Assembly (NCBI RefSeq): GCF_950295315.1
Contig: NC_080171.1
Span: 113,528,093 to 113,592,092, forward strand
Reading direction: 5' to 3'
Source: Erinaceus europaeus
Lineage: Eukaryota; Chordata; Mammalia; Eulipotyphla; Erinaceidae
Length of the DNA: 64,000 bases
The notes below the pieces were generated by a model. The model saw only the letters and a program-made list of their open reading frames with translations. It searched no databases and was not told where the DNA came from. The position numbers and the translations under genes were made by a program. This document shows, piece by piece, positions 17,661 to 30,700 of this stretch (within the stretch, counting starts at the first letter, position 1; each line of letters opens with the position of its first letter).

Positions 17661-17786
17661 TCAGCCCGGATCAGTGAAGCTCTCGTTATAACAAATTAAA
17701 GAAAAGGAAAAGATGAGACCATAATGTAACTCAGTGGTAGAATATATGCTTTGCATGTACAAGGCCCTGGGCTTGTCTCTGACAAT

Positions 17787-17834
<48 letters not shown>
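17787..17834 (+). repeat. (CA)n microsatellite
   Basis: Uninterrupted CA run, mirrored at 42995-43043. Confidence 0.9.
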
Positions 17835-17836
<2 letters not shown>

Positions 17837-18004
17837 CACATCTACCTACAGTCAGTCCTCCCTTCCCCCAAGCCCCAGAAACGATAGTTCTTTGAGGCAG
17901 AGGCTTTACTCCCCTTCATTTAGACAACTAGAAAAATGTAGTTTTTGTTATGCTGGAATCCTAGTCACCAGGATTTCAGGATGTGACTGTGTATAGAGAC
18001 ATGT

Positions 18005-18275
18005 TTTGTTTTGTTTTGCTTGCCACCAGGGTGGCTAGGGCTTTATGCCTACACAAGGAATTCCCCATCACTCCCTGCGGCCGTTCCCTACCCCCATTCT
18101 CCCTTCTTTCTTTCTCTCTCTCTTTCTTTTCTATTTTCTAGGGCAGAGAGAAATTAAGAGGAGAGAAACCTGAAGCATTGCTTCACTGCTTGTGAAGCTT
18201 CCCCTGTAGGTGGGGAACTGGGGATTGAACCGGGGTCCTGGTACACGGTGATGTGTGTACCACTGCCCAACTCCT
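18005..18275 (-). mobile_element. SINE with divergent tail
   Basis: ttgccaccagggtggctaggg, ggattgaaccggggtcc, ccactgcccaactcc. 18276-18883 after it is unique 3'-flank of the orphan PRSS47 exon with a small (CCTA)n at 18429-18447. Confidence 0.7.
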
Positions 18276-18883
18276 AAAGACAGGGCTTTTAAAAGAGGTG
18301 ATTAAGGAAAAATTTAAAACCTTGAGTTGGGCCTTAATCTAGCTTAACTGACTATACTTATGAGAAAGAAGGAGAGAAAAAAGCCCGGCCTATAGGCAAG
18401 GAGAGAGGCTTCTGGAGAAATCAGACCTACCTACCTACCTACCTACCCTGGGGCTGGGACCTCCAGTCTACAGAACTGCATCGCCATTGTCTGAGCCACC
18501 TCACCTGTGGCACTTGTTATGCCAGCCCCCGTGAGGGACACATTGGCTGGGACAGCAGTGAGTCTTTGAGTGCAACGCAGCCCACTCTTGCCCCAGCTGG
18601 CAGCTGGCTGACTGCCTTGGCGTCCTCCCTAGACCTTCCTCCAGGCACAGGCTCCTGGTCAGGCCCATGTCCCTGCCCCAGGGGCCAGAAAACCAACCAC
18701 ATAGGAAGAGGCAAGAGTGAAGGAACAACAGGAGCAGCATTTTGTTTCTGTTTTGACTTTTCAGGATTGGACTGGGAGTGCAGCTTGTGGGTGAGAAAGT
18801 CACAGAAAAAGGAGACTGAGAGTTGAGGGGAGTGTGGAAGGTTCTAGCAAGAACACAGGGTACTGAGGCTGAGGGCTCTTGGG

Positions 18884-19192
18884 TTACCACAGGGCCTGCC
18901 CTGGGCCCCTGTGCACCATCAGCAGCAGTAGCCAGGGCCCAGAGATTGTACAGGGGCCCGGAGAACTGGCAGCCTTCATAGGGTGACCTGGAGGTGGGGT
19001 CTGAGAAGGAGTAGCTGAGAGGTTGGGAAGAGGCGTGAGCCTCTGGGTCTCGTTGATCCAGTTGGCAAAGTAGGTGACCCTGGTGAAGATGCTGGGATAG
19101 ATGGGGTGCCGGCAATCCAGGCCCCAGCTGGCCAGCCCCATCAGGAACCAGGTATTGCCAATGCTGCAGACGAGGGGCCCCCCAGAATCACC
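18884..19192 (-). pseudogene. PRSS47: Orphan PRSS47 exon 5 copy in the left arm
   Basis: The reverse strand carries the same 309-nt terminal exon as 41637-41945, from GDSGGPLVC to the stop, with the same ttttag acceptor. The translation is identical to the right-arm exon over its whole length. No exons 1-4 lie upstream of it on this strand, so in the arrangement shown it cannot make a protease. It points away from the spacer toward NUTM2. It is a duplicated gene fragment rather than a decayed one, and would become the working exon if the spacer were inverted. Confidence 0.9.
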
Positions 19193-19387
19193 CTAAAAGT
19201 GAGAAGGAGGTTAGTGTCAATAACAGAGCCAGGCCCAAGAACACCAGGAGACACTAGGGGCTCTGGAGGAGTCACTACCCAGGCCACTCCTCTGTGAGTC
19301 TCCACACCAGCTTCCTGCTGCCACCCTGCTCCCTCTCACTTCACAGGCCAAGGGCAGCATCCTGCTTCAAAAGGCAGAGTGGAGGGG

Positions 19388-19625
19388 GTTGGGCCTTAGC
19401 ACAGTGAGTTAAGAGCACATGGAGCCAAGCGCAAAGACAGGCCTAAGGATCCCGGTTAGAGCCCCCCGGCTCCCCACTTGCAGGGGGAAGCTACTTCACA
19501 AGTGGTGAAGCAGGTCTGCAGGTGTCTTTCTCTCCCCCTCTCTCCATTTTCTCTCTGTCCTATCCAACAATAATGACATCAGTAGCAACAATAATGATAA
19601 CCACAACAACGACAAAAAAAAAAAT
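19388..19625 (+). mobile_element. Type A SINE
   Basis: ggggttgggccttagcacag to gacaaaaaaa, in what would be PRSS47 intron 4 of the inverted arrangement. Confidence 0.8.
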
Positions 19626-19631
19626 CCGGGG

Positions 19632-20015
19632 CGCACTAGCATGATGTGAACCAGACTTCTCTGGACAGACAACCCCACCAATATGTCCTGGAACTCTGCT
19701 TCCCCAGGCGCCCTCCCCACTAGGGAAAGAGAGAGACAGGCTGGGAGTATGGATCTATGGATCGACCTGTCAATGCCCATGTTCAGCAGGGAAGCAATTA
19801 CAGAAGCCAGACCTCCCACCTTCTGCATCCCATAATGACCTTGGGGCCATACTCCCAGAGAGATAAAGAATAGGAAACCTCTCAGTGGAAGGGATGAGAT
19901 ACAGAGTTCTGGTGGTAGGAATTTTGTGGAGTTATACCCCTCTTATCCTATAGTTTTGTCAGTGTTTCCTTTTTACAAATAAGTTAAAATAAAATAATAA
20001 TAAAAAAAAAAGAAA
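19632..20015 (+). mobile_element. L1 3' end with poly(A)-like tail
   Basis: Contains ggatctatggatcgacctgtc, ctctggtggtagg-type blocks and an ataataataaaaaaaa tail, typical of a young L1 3' UTR. Truncated at its 5' end. Confidence 0.65.
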
Positions 20016-20033
20016 CCCAGGTTCATTAAAAAA

Positions 20034-20500
20034 AAAAAAAGGGTAACAAAAGAAGAAAAAAAATAGCCTCCAGGAGCAGTGGGTTCGTGGTGCAGGCACC
20101 GAGCCCCAGCAATAACCCTAGAGGAAAAGATTTTTTAAAAAAATTTAAAAAGATGCAGAGTGGGCACCTGGGATCTAAATCTATCAATACACCCATCCGC
20201 CCTCTGCGTCTGCACCCAGAGAGTTGGCCTGGAGCAATGCACTGCCCATGGCTGACAGGGGACATCTCTCCCTACAGTGGCACCCACCTAGGTGACTCTC
20301 CCCCAGCTCTCTAAGGTAGGAGGAATTTTGGTCCCTCTCCAGGGCAGTGGTCACTGTCTAACGTTCAAGTCCTCAGCCCTGACCTACGGGGGGAAGTTTC
20401 ACAAGTGATGAAGCAGGGCTTCAGATGTGTATCTTTCTCTCTCCTTCTCTATCACCCTTCTTTCTCCATTTATCTCTCCAAAAAAAAAAAAATCATGACA
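20034..20500 (+). mobile_element. SINE fragments
   Basis: 20034-20125 is a type A tail (agcctccaggagcagtggg). 20375-20492 is a type B middle with an A-run. Unique DNA lies between and at 20501-20685. Confidence 0.6.
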
Positions 20501-20689
20501 CTAAGCCTGTGTGCCTTCCCATATAGTAGGACATGGCAGAAAAAGACTGCCAGACTGTTACAATTCAAATGTCCAACAGCCGATTCAGGCACTCCCTGAA
20601 GCAGCATATATATCTAGCAGCTGACGCCTATCTTGAGTACACAGGAGCATACAAATGAATTCCTAAAAGAAAAAGATAATTAGCAGCCC

Positions 20690-20812
20690 AGGAATTGGTG
20701 CAGTGGACAAAATGCAGGACTCTCAAGCATGAGTGAGATCTCAAGATCAATCCCCAGAATCACAAGTACCACAGTTGTGATGCTCTTGTTAGTCTCTCTC
20801 TCTCTCTTTAAA
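20690..20812 (+). mobile_element. Type C SINE
   Basis: ggaattggtgcagtggacaaa, gatcaatccccagaatcac. Confidence 0.7.
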
Positions 20813-20814
20813 CT

Positions 20815-21320
20815 TTTTAATATATCTTTTTATATTTATTTATTCCTTTTTGTTGCCCTTGTTTTTTATTGTTGTAGTTATTATTTTTGTTATTGATTTA
20901 TTTATTCCTTTTTGTTGCCCTTGTTGTTTTTTTATTGTTGTAGTTATTATTATTGTTGTTATTGATGCCATCATTGTTGGACAGGACAGAAAGAAATGGA
21001 GAAAGGAGGGGAAGACAGAGAGCGGAGAGAAAGACAGACACCTGCAGACCTGCTTCACTACTTGTGAAGTGACTCCCCTGCAGGTGGGGAGCCGGGGCTT
21101 GAACCGGGATCCTTACGCTGATCTTTGCGCTTGCGCCACCTACACTTAACCTGCTGCACTACCACCTGACTCTCTCTCTTTTTTTCTTTTTTTCTTTTTT
21201 TCACCAGAGCACTGCTCAGCTCTGGCTTATAGTGGTTCAAGGGATTGAACCTGGAACTTTGGAGTCTTAGGTATGAGAGTCTGTTTGCATAACCATTATG
21301 CTGTCTACTTCTGTCTTCTT
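20815..21320 (-). mobile_element. Type A SINE with duplicated tail, then type D SINE
   Basis: The tttattcctttttgttgccc tail unit occurs twice (about 20838-20900 and 20897-20960). The type A body ends at 21172. Type D spans 21185-21320. Confidence 0.8.
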
Positions 21321-21394
21321 ATTTCTCTTCTCTCCCTCTTTCTCTCTTTCTCTCTTTCTCTTTCCCTTTGCTCCTTCATGAATGAAGAAATAAT

Positions 21395-21485
21395 ACCACA
21401 AAAAATAAGTACATAGCTGGTGGGAATGCAAACTGGTGCAGCCCCTTTGGAAGGCTGTATAGGGAGTTATTAAACAAATAAAAAT
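21395..21485 (+). mobile_element. L1 ORF2-distal fragment
   Basis: gctggtgggaatgcaaactgg is the common L1 motif near the ORF2 end. Mirrored at 39355-39445. Confidence 0.6.
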
Positions 21486-21487
21486 AG

Positions 21488-21567
21488 AGGGCCAGGCCAT
21501 GGTGCATTTGGTTACACACTCACATTACAGTGCTCAAGGACCTGGGTTCAAGCCCCTGGTCCCTACC
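21488..21567 (+). mobile_element. Type B SINE cut at the left inner junction
   Basis: Only the head is present. It stops at ccctacc, where the inverted repeat ends. The right-arm partner (39125-39340) is complete. Confidence 0.85.
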
Positions 21568-21712
21568 AGTGAGAACAGTCACTCCCCCTGGAGGGAGAGC
21601 TGCTGGGTCAGCTGGGGAGCACTGCCCACTCCAGAAGCCTGAGTGTCAACCCTTTGCTACTTTGTCTTGGACACTCTTCTAGCTGACCAATCACCTATTT
21701 CATGTGTCCTGT
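21568..21712 (+). repeat. Third, diverged copy of NUTM2 3'-flanking sequence
   Basis: Starts abruptly after the cut SINE with agtgagaacagtcactcccc and aligns with 14258-14400 (and inverted with about 46440-46582). About a dozen differences are visible in 140 nt, roughly 91% identity, far more than between the two arms here. Same orientation as the left NUTM2. Confidence 0.9.
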
Positions 21713-21719
21713 CTTTTAT

Positions 21720-22545
21720 TTTATTTTTAATAATTTTATTTATTTACTATTGGACGGATATAAATTGAGAGGAGAGTGGGAGATAGAGTGGATGAGAGAC
21801 AGAGACAGTCCTGCAGCCCTGCTTTACCACTTGTGAAGCTTTCCCCCTGCAGGTGGGTGACCTGTCCTTGAACCTGTGTCCTTGTGCACTGTAATGTGAT
21901 CACTTAATCAGGTGCACTTCCACCTGGCCCCTTTTGATTTGTGTGTACGTGTGTGTGTGTGTGTGTGTGTGTGTTCATAGAATGTTCAGCTTGCACAACT
22001 TGTTTTCAAACAGTTAAAAAATATTTATTCCGGGAGTCGGGCTGTAGCACAGCGGGTTAAGCGCAGGTGGCGCTAAGCTCAAGGACCGGCGCCAGGATCC
22101 CGGTTCGAGCCCCTGGCTCCCCACCTGCAGGCAGGTCCCTTCACAGGCGGTGAAGCAGGTCTTCAGGTGTCTGTCTTTCTCTCCCCCTCTCTGTCTTCCC
22201 CTCCTCTCTCCATTTCTCTCTGTCCTATCTAACAACAACGACATCAATAATAACTACAACAATAAAACAACAAGGGCAACAAAAGGGAATAAATAAATTA
22301 AATAAAATTTAAAAAATAATAATAAATAAAGTTGATACTTGTTTAAAAAAATTTATTCCCTTTTTTTGCCATTGTTGTTTTACTGTTGTAGTTATTATTG
22401 TTGTTGTTACTGATGTCGTCATTGTTGGATAGGACAGAAGAAATGGAGAGAGGAGGGGAAGACAGAGAGGGGGGAAAAAGAGACACCCATAGACCTGCTT
22501 CACCACTTGTGAAGTGACTCCCCTGTAGGTGGGGAGACTTCCCTT
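21720..22545. mobile_element. SINE cluster at left edge of spacer
   Basis: 21720-21935 type B (-), 21945-21974 (TG)n, 22025-22320 type A (+), 22340-22545 type A (-) cut before its head. Confidence 0.8.
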
Positions 22546-22549
22546 TTCA

Positions 22550-23050
22550 AACATTTTTATCTCCCTAAAAAAGTTTCCACACTTAATATACTCTCCTCAG
22601 CCATCGCTCCCCCATTATCCCAATCCTAACCAATTCATTCCTTTTTTTTTTTTTTTACTATCTTTACATATTTTTTATTGGATGGAGACATCCAGAAATT
22701 GAGAGGAAGGGGGAGATCAAGAGGAAAAAAAAACAGAGAGCACCTGCAGCTCTGCTTCACCATTTAGAAGCTTCCCACCTGCAAGTGGGGGCTGGGGGCT
22801 TGAACCCAGGTCCTTGAGCATTGTAACAAGTGTCCTCAACTAGGTGCGCCACCACCCATTCCCACAATTCACTCCTCTTATAGGTTTCATGGACACTGAA
22901 TCATACATCACGTGGCCTTTTCTATCTATCTGTTAATTTAGAATTGTGTTATGGTCCATTTTAATACATATCCAAACTTCCAATCTTTTAATTAAAAATA
23001 AAGTGCTATTGTATATTTAAGCTACAATTTCCTACATCTCATCATTAACC
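22550..23050 (-). mobile_element. Old L1-like remnant split by a SINE
   Basis: Related to 15525-16240 (shared ctgaatcatacatcacgtggcc-type block). A type B SINE (-) sits at 22640-22862. Confidence 0.45.
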
Positions 23051-23129
23051 AATGAATCCTTTGGTATTTCTATTTCCTAAATGAATCTCTCCATATATGT
23101 TTTGTGGGATATAAATTTTCTTAAAGAAA

Positions 23130-23563
23130 TATTTTTTTAAATTATTTACTTATTTTGAGAGAGAAGCAGTAGATAGAACTATTATTCTGGCACATTTGAT
23201 GTCATAGATTGAATTGAGGACCTCACTATTCAGAGCCCATTGCTTTATTCCTTGCACTATCTCCTGGCCACATAGACATTTTTAAAAGATTTATTTATTT
23301 ATTTATTAGTTATTTATTTTTGCCTCCAGGGTTATCACTGGCACTCAGTGCCAGCTCTAATGAATTCAATACTTCTGGCGGCAGTTTTCTTTCCTTTTTC
23401 TATTTTTATTTGACAGGACAGAGAGAAACTGAAAGCGGGAGGAGGCGATAGAGAAAGAAAGACAGACACTTGTAGACCTGCTTCACAGGTTGAGACCAGA
23501 GACTTGAACCCGGGTTCTTGGTCACTGTAGTGTATGAATTATCTTTTCATGTTCCTGCCCATT
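23130..23563 (-). mobile_element. Type C SINE and a long SINE
   Basis: 23130-23272 is type C, minus. 23285-23563 has the gcctccagggttatcactggc tail and a type A/B-like body. Confidence 0.7.
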
Positions 23564-23589
23564 ATTTCATGTAGAGTCTTTCTAGTCGA

Positions 23590-23863
23590 TTCGTAGGGGC
23601 AGTTGATTGATTTGTGTTCCAGACTGCACTCAGACCTTTCCAAGCCTGTGCTGGGGAGGGGTCCAGGCTGCTGCAGGTCTAGCAACCCCATGGACTGATG
23701 CTTGTTTCAAGGAGGGGTGGAAGGAGCCGAAGGCCCTGCTCTGGGTAGGGTCCGAACCCCCGGGAGTGATCAACAAGGCGTGTGGCCAGGTCAGGGTCAC
23801 GGTAGGGGTTGGGGTGGGGGGCGTGGCCAGTGCAGGATCTGGGGAGGGTTAACAGTCCTGACT
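23590..23863 (+). promoter_or_regulatory. Unique sequence upstream of PRSS47 exon 1
   Basis: Repeat-free block just before the start codon with GC-rich runs (ggggttggggtggggggcg). Likely promoter and 5' UTR by position only. No TATA box is clear. Confidence 0.4.
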
Positions 23864-26800
23864 ATGGACTCACAGATGCAGGTCTGCAGAGGCCGGGGGC
23901 CGTCAGGATGGCTGGTTTGCTTGTTGCTGCCCACGATCCTGACCACGGGGGTGAGAGGAGGAAGGGCAGACCCACTGACCCCGGCCCCTGAAGCTCAGCG
24001 GTTGGCCAAGGGAGCCATACGTTCCGGTGAACAAGCAGGTGGGAGTGCGGGTGGGCTGGAAACGGCCTGGCCTGGGACCTAGGACTCCAGTCTCTAATCT
24101 GGTCTCCACTCTCCCCTCCTCACCTGACAGCCAGAGAAGCCTTTAGCACAGGTGGGTCTGGGACCCCTACTCAGGTCTTTGTAGGGCAACTGCCCCAGGA
24201 CCATGCCCTGTAGCTGACCCTGGGGTCAGGGGGGAGGAGGTCTACTAGATGAGGACCCTGAGCAGAAACCAGCAGCCCAGAGCACAGGCCAGGCACCAGG
24301 ACCCCCCCCCCCCCGCCCCAGAGCTGAGCTCTAGAAGGAGGGTTGTCTATAATTTATATTTTATTTTATTTTATTTTATTTTATTTTATTTTTTGTCTCC
24401 AGGGTTATTGCTGGGGCTCGGTGCCTGCACTACAAATCCACTGCTCTTGGAGGCCATTTTTTCCCTTTTGTTGCCCTTGTTGTTTATTAGTGTTGTTGTT
24501 ACTATTATTGCTGTCATTGTTGTTGGATAGGACAGAGAGAAATGGAAAGAGGAGGGGAAGACAGAGAGGGGGAGAGAAAGATAGCCACCTGCAGACCTGC
24601 TTCACTGCTTATGAAGCCACTCCCCTGCAGGTGGGGAGCCGGGGGCTAGAACCGGGATCCTTATGCGGTCCTTGTGCTTTGCGCCACTTGCGCTTAACCT
24701 GCTGTGCTACTGCCCGACCCTTGGTTGTCTATCTTTTTTTTTTAATATTTATTTATTTATTTCCTTTTGTTGCCCTTGTAGTTATTGTTGTTGGTGTCGT
24801 TGTTGTATAGGGCAGAGAGAAATGGAGAGAGGAGGGGAAAACAGAGAGGATGAGAGAAAGAGACCTGCTTCACCGCTTGTGAAGTGATTCCCCTACAGGT
24901 GGGGAGCCGGGGGCTAGAACCGGGATCCCTATACCGGTCCTTGCGCTTTGCGCCAAGTGTGCTTAACCCACTGCGCTACTGACTGACTCCCTGGTTGTGT
25001 ATCTTTTTAACTATCTCTTATCATCGTCATCATTATTATTACTATTATTATATGTTTTGCCTCCGGGGTTATCATTGGGGCTTGGTGTCAGCACAATGAA
25101 GTCACAGCTCCCGGTGGCCCTTTTCCCATTATATTGTATAAGACAGAGAAATTGGGGGGAGGAGATAGAGAGGGAGACAGAAGCACCTGCAGGCCTGCTT
25201 CACCGCTTGTGAAGCTTCCCCAGTACAGATGGGTAGCAGCGGCTCAAACCCTGATCCTTGTGTGTGTCCTTGCACTTAGTTTTATGTGCTCTGAACTGGA
25301 TGCACCCACTGCCGGGCCCCCTCTATCCTCTTTTTGAAATGGAGAGCACTGAGTTAGAGCAGGCCAGTGGCTCTCCCCTGGCCACACAGCACCACAGCCT
25401 CCTTCCCTGAGACAGCAGGCTGAAGTGAGGAGCACAGATACTTAGGAGCCATGACCTTGAACCCTAAACACAAGTGCCCTATGAGACCTGCAGAGTGGGT
25501 AATGTGTGTGCCAGCAGAAGGGGAGTCTGGGATTGCCCAGACTCACTAGGGAATGTGCCTCCCTGGAGCTGTGGTCACCAGCCCCCTGGATCTTTCTCCC
25601 CTCAGGATTTGTGTATCGCTGCTCTCTCCTGGGAGGAAGCCCTTGAAAGCCAAGACAAACTAGCTCTATCATTTGGTCTGTTAGACCCTTGGCCTTGGCA
25701 TTCCCATCTGTGAAGGGAAGGAGGGCCTCCTTGGAACTGGAGTTGCAGGGTTCCACCTAAGTGGACCACAGGCGAGGCATGGGTGTCTCCACAGTGTGCG
25801 GGAAACCCATGGTGATGGGGAGGATCTACGGTGGCCAGGAGGCAGAGGCGGGTCAGTGGCCATGGCAGGCCAGCCTGCTGTACCAGGGCTCTCATATCTG
25901 CGGAGCTGTCCTCATCGGATCCCGCTGGCTAGTTACCACCGCCCACTGTTTTGCCAAGTAAGTCTTCCCTTCTGGGACCCCAGCAGATGGACTCACAAGG
26001 GCAGGGGTGACAGGGGAGACAAGAAAGGGGGTGATCTTCCCATGCTGGGTTCTTAGGGCTTTCCTTGAGGCAATGCCTGGCCTCTGAGGGTATGTCTTCC
26101 TGCCTCTGATGCACAAACCCTTCACCCATGCAAATCCTCCCCATCCTCCATGCCTGTTCCTCTCCCCCAACCCAGACATGCTCAGGGAGATTGGCAGTCT
26201 CTGTCCCAGCCACCATGCAGCATGGCCTGGCTTTCTGCTGTCACACTGTGGCTTCTCAATGTCCCTGAATTTCTGGGCTTCAGACTCAGACAGGGACACG
26301 GAACCACATGCAAAGCCAGCCCCGAGTGATTCTTTTTTCGCTTTTTTTTTTTTTTTTTTGCCTCCAGGGTTGTTGCTGGGGCTTGGTGCCTGCACCACAA
26401 ATCCACTGCTTCTGGAGGCTATTTTTTCCCTTTTGTTGCCCTTATTGTTTTATTGTTGTTGTGGTTATTACTGTTGTTGTTACTGATGTTGTTGTTGTTG
26501 AATAGGACAGAGAGAAATGAAGAGAGGAGGGGAAGACAAGAGAGGAGGAGAGAAAGACAGATACCTGCAGACCTGCTTCACCACCTGTGAAGTGAACCCC
26601 GCCCCCCCGCTGCAGGTGGGGAGTCAGGGGCTTGAACCGGGATTCTTACACCAGTCCTTGCATTTTGCACCATGTACTAGGGGGTGCCATGAGCACCTGT
26701 CTGCCCAGCACCAGGCTGCATGTATGGGGCACGTGGAGGCTCTGTGACCTGGAGCATGGCATGGCTGCTCTGGAGTCTAACTCCTCTAGCCAGTTCCTCT

Positions 26801-27717
26801 GGGCAAGTTCTTCTAAGCAAAGGAGAGGGGTCCTGAGGGAGCTGGAGCTTGGATGCAGACTGGAAGTTCTGCTGCCCAGCTGGTGTGGAGGTTTCATATA
26901 TGGAGAGTGTGGGAACGACCTTGAAGGTGGCCAAGCCATGGACACAGAACCAAGTAATGAGGAAGCATCATGCCTAGCAGCCAGAAAACCAGAGAAGCTT
27001 TGCCCACTTACTTGTTTAGCAAACCTTTTTTTTTTGGGGGGGGGGGGCTTATAACAAAATAAATAAACCACCCATGGACAGAAATGGGCAGGAAATGAGT
27101 TTGGATTAGAAAGTATGCCACGGGGAGTCGGGCGGTAGCACAGCGGGTTAAGCGCACGTGGCACAAAGCACAAGGACCAGCCTAAGGATCCCGGTTCGAG
27201 CCCCTGGCTCCCCACCTGCAGGGGAGTCGCTTCACAGGTGGTGAAGCAGGTCTGCAGGTGTCTGTCTTTCTCTCCCCCTGTCTGTCTTCCCCTCCTCTCT
27301 CCATTTCTCTCTGTCCTACCCAACAACGATGACAACAAGAATATCTACAACAATAAAACTACAACAAGGGCAACAAAAGGGAATAAATAAATAAATTAAA
27401 AAAATATTAAAAAAAAAAGAAAGTATGCCACGGGGAGTCGGGCTGTAATGCAGCGGGTTAAGCGCAGGTGGCGCAAAGCACAAGGACCGGCATAAGGATC
27501 CCGGTTCGAACCCCGGCTCCCCACCTGCAGGGGAGTCGCTTCACAGGCGGTGAAGCAGGTCTGCAGGTGTCTATCTTTCTCTCCTCCTCTCTGTCTTCCC
27601 CTCCTCTCTCCGTTTCTCTCTGTCCTATCCAACAACAACGACAACAACAATAATAACTACAACAATAAAACAGCAAGGGCAACAAAAGGGAATAAATAAA
27701 TAAAATAAAATATTAAA

Positions 27718-27781
<64 letters not shown>

Positions 27782-30700
27782 ATGCCACGGGGAGTCTTGG
27801 CAAGGGCCAGATCTGAGCTCAGATGGCTGCAGTGCTCCTGTAGGTATGAAGAGTCAGAATACCTGGTTCCCCACCTGTAGGGGGAAAGCTTCTTGAGGTG
27901 CAGGTGTCTCTTTCCGTCTCTCTTTACAACCCCCTCCCCTCTCAATTTCTCTCTATCTCTATTCAATAATAAATAATAAAATATATATTTTTTAAAAAGT
28001 CAGAATATTGAGGCCGGGTGGTGGCGCACCTGGTTGAGCACACATGTTACAATGCACAAGGACCTGGGTTTGAGCTCCTGGTCCCCTTCTATAGGGTAAA
28101 AGCTTTGCGGGAGGAGAAGCAGTGTTACAGGTGTCTTTCTGCCTCTCTCCCTCTTGATCTCCCCCACCCCTCTTTATTTCTGGCTATCTCTACCCAATAA
28201 ATAAATAAAGATAATTTTAAAAAATTTAAGAAGTCGGTGGTAGAGCAGAAGGTTAAGCGCACATGGCGCAAAGCACAGGGACTGGCTTAAGGATCCCGGT
28301 TCAAGCCCACGGCTCCCCACCTGCAGGGGGGTCACTTCACAGGTGGTGGAGCAGGTCTACAGGTGTCTGTCTTTCTCTCCCCCTCTCTGTCTTCCCCTCC
28401 TCTCTCAATTCCTCTCTGTCCTATCCAACAATGAATGACATCATCAACAACAATAACAATAACCACAAGGCTAAAACAAAAGGAGGGGAAATGGCCTCCA
28501 GGAGCAGTGAATTCATGGTGCAGGCACTGAGCCCCAGCAATAACCCTGGAGGTAAAAAAATAAATAGTTAAAAAAAAAATTTTTTTTTAAATAAGTCAGA
28601 CTACTACAGCCTCACTGAGGAGCACCTGGCCCACGTGTCTTTTTTCCTCCAACTGTGGGTGTGTACTGAGTTGGTGAGGGGAACAGCTGCCAGCTCCAAG
28701 AAGCAAGGCTCCCGATGGTTAGGGATGGGGTACCATGTGGGTTGGAGGGCATCCCAAGGGACGTGGGTGGCCCGATGAGAGTGTGGGGGAGAGATAGCCA
28801 CCTTCAGATGATGGCAACAGACACCCTTCCTCCTCCAGCAAATCCCAGGCCCCGATGGACTACTGGGTGGTGTTGGGAGACACTCAGCTTTACCAGCACA
28901 CCCAGCACACCCAGAAGATGGCTGTCAGCCGCATTGTCATCCATCCCGACTTTGAGAAGTTCCACTTTTTCGGGAGTGACATAGCCATGTTGCAACTGTA
29001 CCTGCCTGTGAAATCCACTTCCTACGTTGTCCCTGCCTGCCTCCCAACCCCTGACTTGCGGCTGCCCCGGGACACATCCTGCTGGATAACTGGCTGGGGA
29101 ATGCTCACCGAGGACAGTGAGGGGCTGGGGGAGAAGCTGGGCAGAGGGCGGGACTGGAGGAGAGGGTGGTGTGGCTCATTTAGAGCAGCTCCCGGGTAAA
29201 GAGGCCGCTGGCCCATGACCCTCTGCATCTCATTTCCAGAGAGCTGGACCATTCCATGTCTTAATTCTGAAAAGTTCCTGTTTCTAGAGTTTGAGTTCCC
29301 TGAGTCCAAAGCTCTAAAAGCCTGTGAATCTTTGGCTTTAGAAACCAAGAATCTGGGTTTTTCTAAGGCTCTTTGGTTCTCAGTACTAAGACTTTTTAAA
29401 AACTTTGTTTTAAAATTCTGTTTAGTTATTGATAGAGACAGGGAGAAATGCAAAGGTGAGAGAGGGACAGACAGAGACATACCTACAGCACTACTTCAAC
29501 ACTCATGAAGCTTCCTTCTTGCAAGAGGGGACCAGGGAATTGAGTCTGGGTCCTTGCATATAGTGACATATGCACTTTACCAGGTGCACCACCACCCAGC
29601 CCATGGTTTTAAAATTCTAATTGCTGGGGATTGTGTGACTTGATACTTTTTTTTTTTTTTTGCCTCCAGGGTTACTGCTGGGGCTCAGTGCCTGCACTAT
29701 GAATCCACTGCTCCTAGAGGCCATTTCTCCCATTTTTGTTGCCCTTGTTGTTTCTAGTGTTGCTATTGTTATTGCTGTTGTTGTATAAGACAAAGAGAAA
29801 TTGAGAGAGGAGGGGAAGACAAAGATTGGGGAGAGAAAGATAGACACTTGCAGACCTGTTTCACTGCCTGTGAAGTGACCTCCCTGCAGGTGGGGAGCCG
29901 GGGGCTCAAACCAGGATCCTTACACTGGTCCTTGTGCTTCTTTCCATGTGTGGTTAACCCTCTGTGCTACCATCTGGCCCCCAACTTGATTCTACTTTAG
30001 TGGATGCTTGGGCCCCAGCCATTGCAGGCCACCACAAATATCCTGATTCCACATTGCCGCTGACAGTGTGTCTGAACAGGGATAATGTGTGCTTTCAACC
30101 TGGTATGCCACTGCCCTGCCCTGTGCCTGAGTAGTGGAAAGAAAGCACAGTCTTGGCTTCCGTGATGAAGTGAGCTAAAACAACTCCCTCCAATTGTCAT
30201 ATCTCCCCCACTTTGCTTCTTTTTGCTTACTAGAGAGGAAATCATCTATGTATTTACTCCACTTATCCCATTTCTCTAAAGTGAAAATGTCTTCCTGTGT
30301 TACAGTGCCTAAAAGAAACCTAATAGAGGGGAGTCAGGTTGTAGCGCAGTGGTTAAACACAGGTGGTGTAAAGCGCAAGGACCGGAGTAAGGATCCCGGT
30401 TTTAGCCCTGGCTCCCCATTTGCAAGGGGAGTCGCTTCACAGGTGGTGAAGCAGGTCGGCAGGTGTCTATCTTTCTCTCCCCCTCTCTGTCTTCTCCTCC
30501 TTTCTCCAATTCTATCTGTCCTATCCAACAACAACAACAATAACAATAACCACAACAATAAAACAATAAGGGCAACAAAAGGGAATAAATAAATAAATAT
30601 TAAAAAAAAAAAGAAACCTAATAGAGGCCAGATGAGGAGCTAGCTGAGAGGGTGGATGGGAGGGCGGGTGGAGGCCTAGTGGATGGATGGAGTGGCAGAT

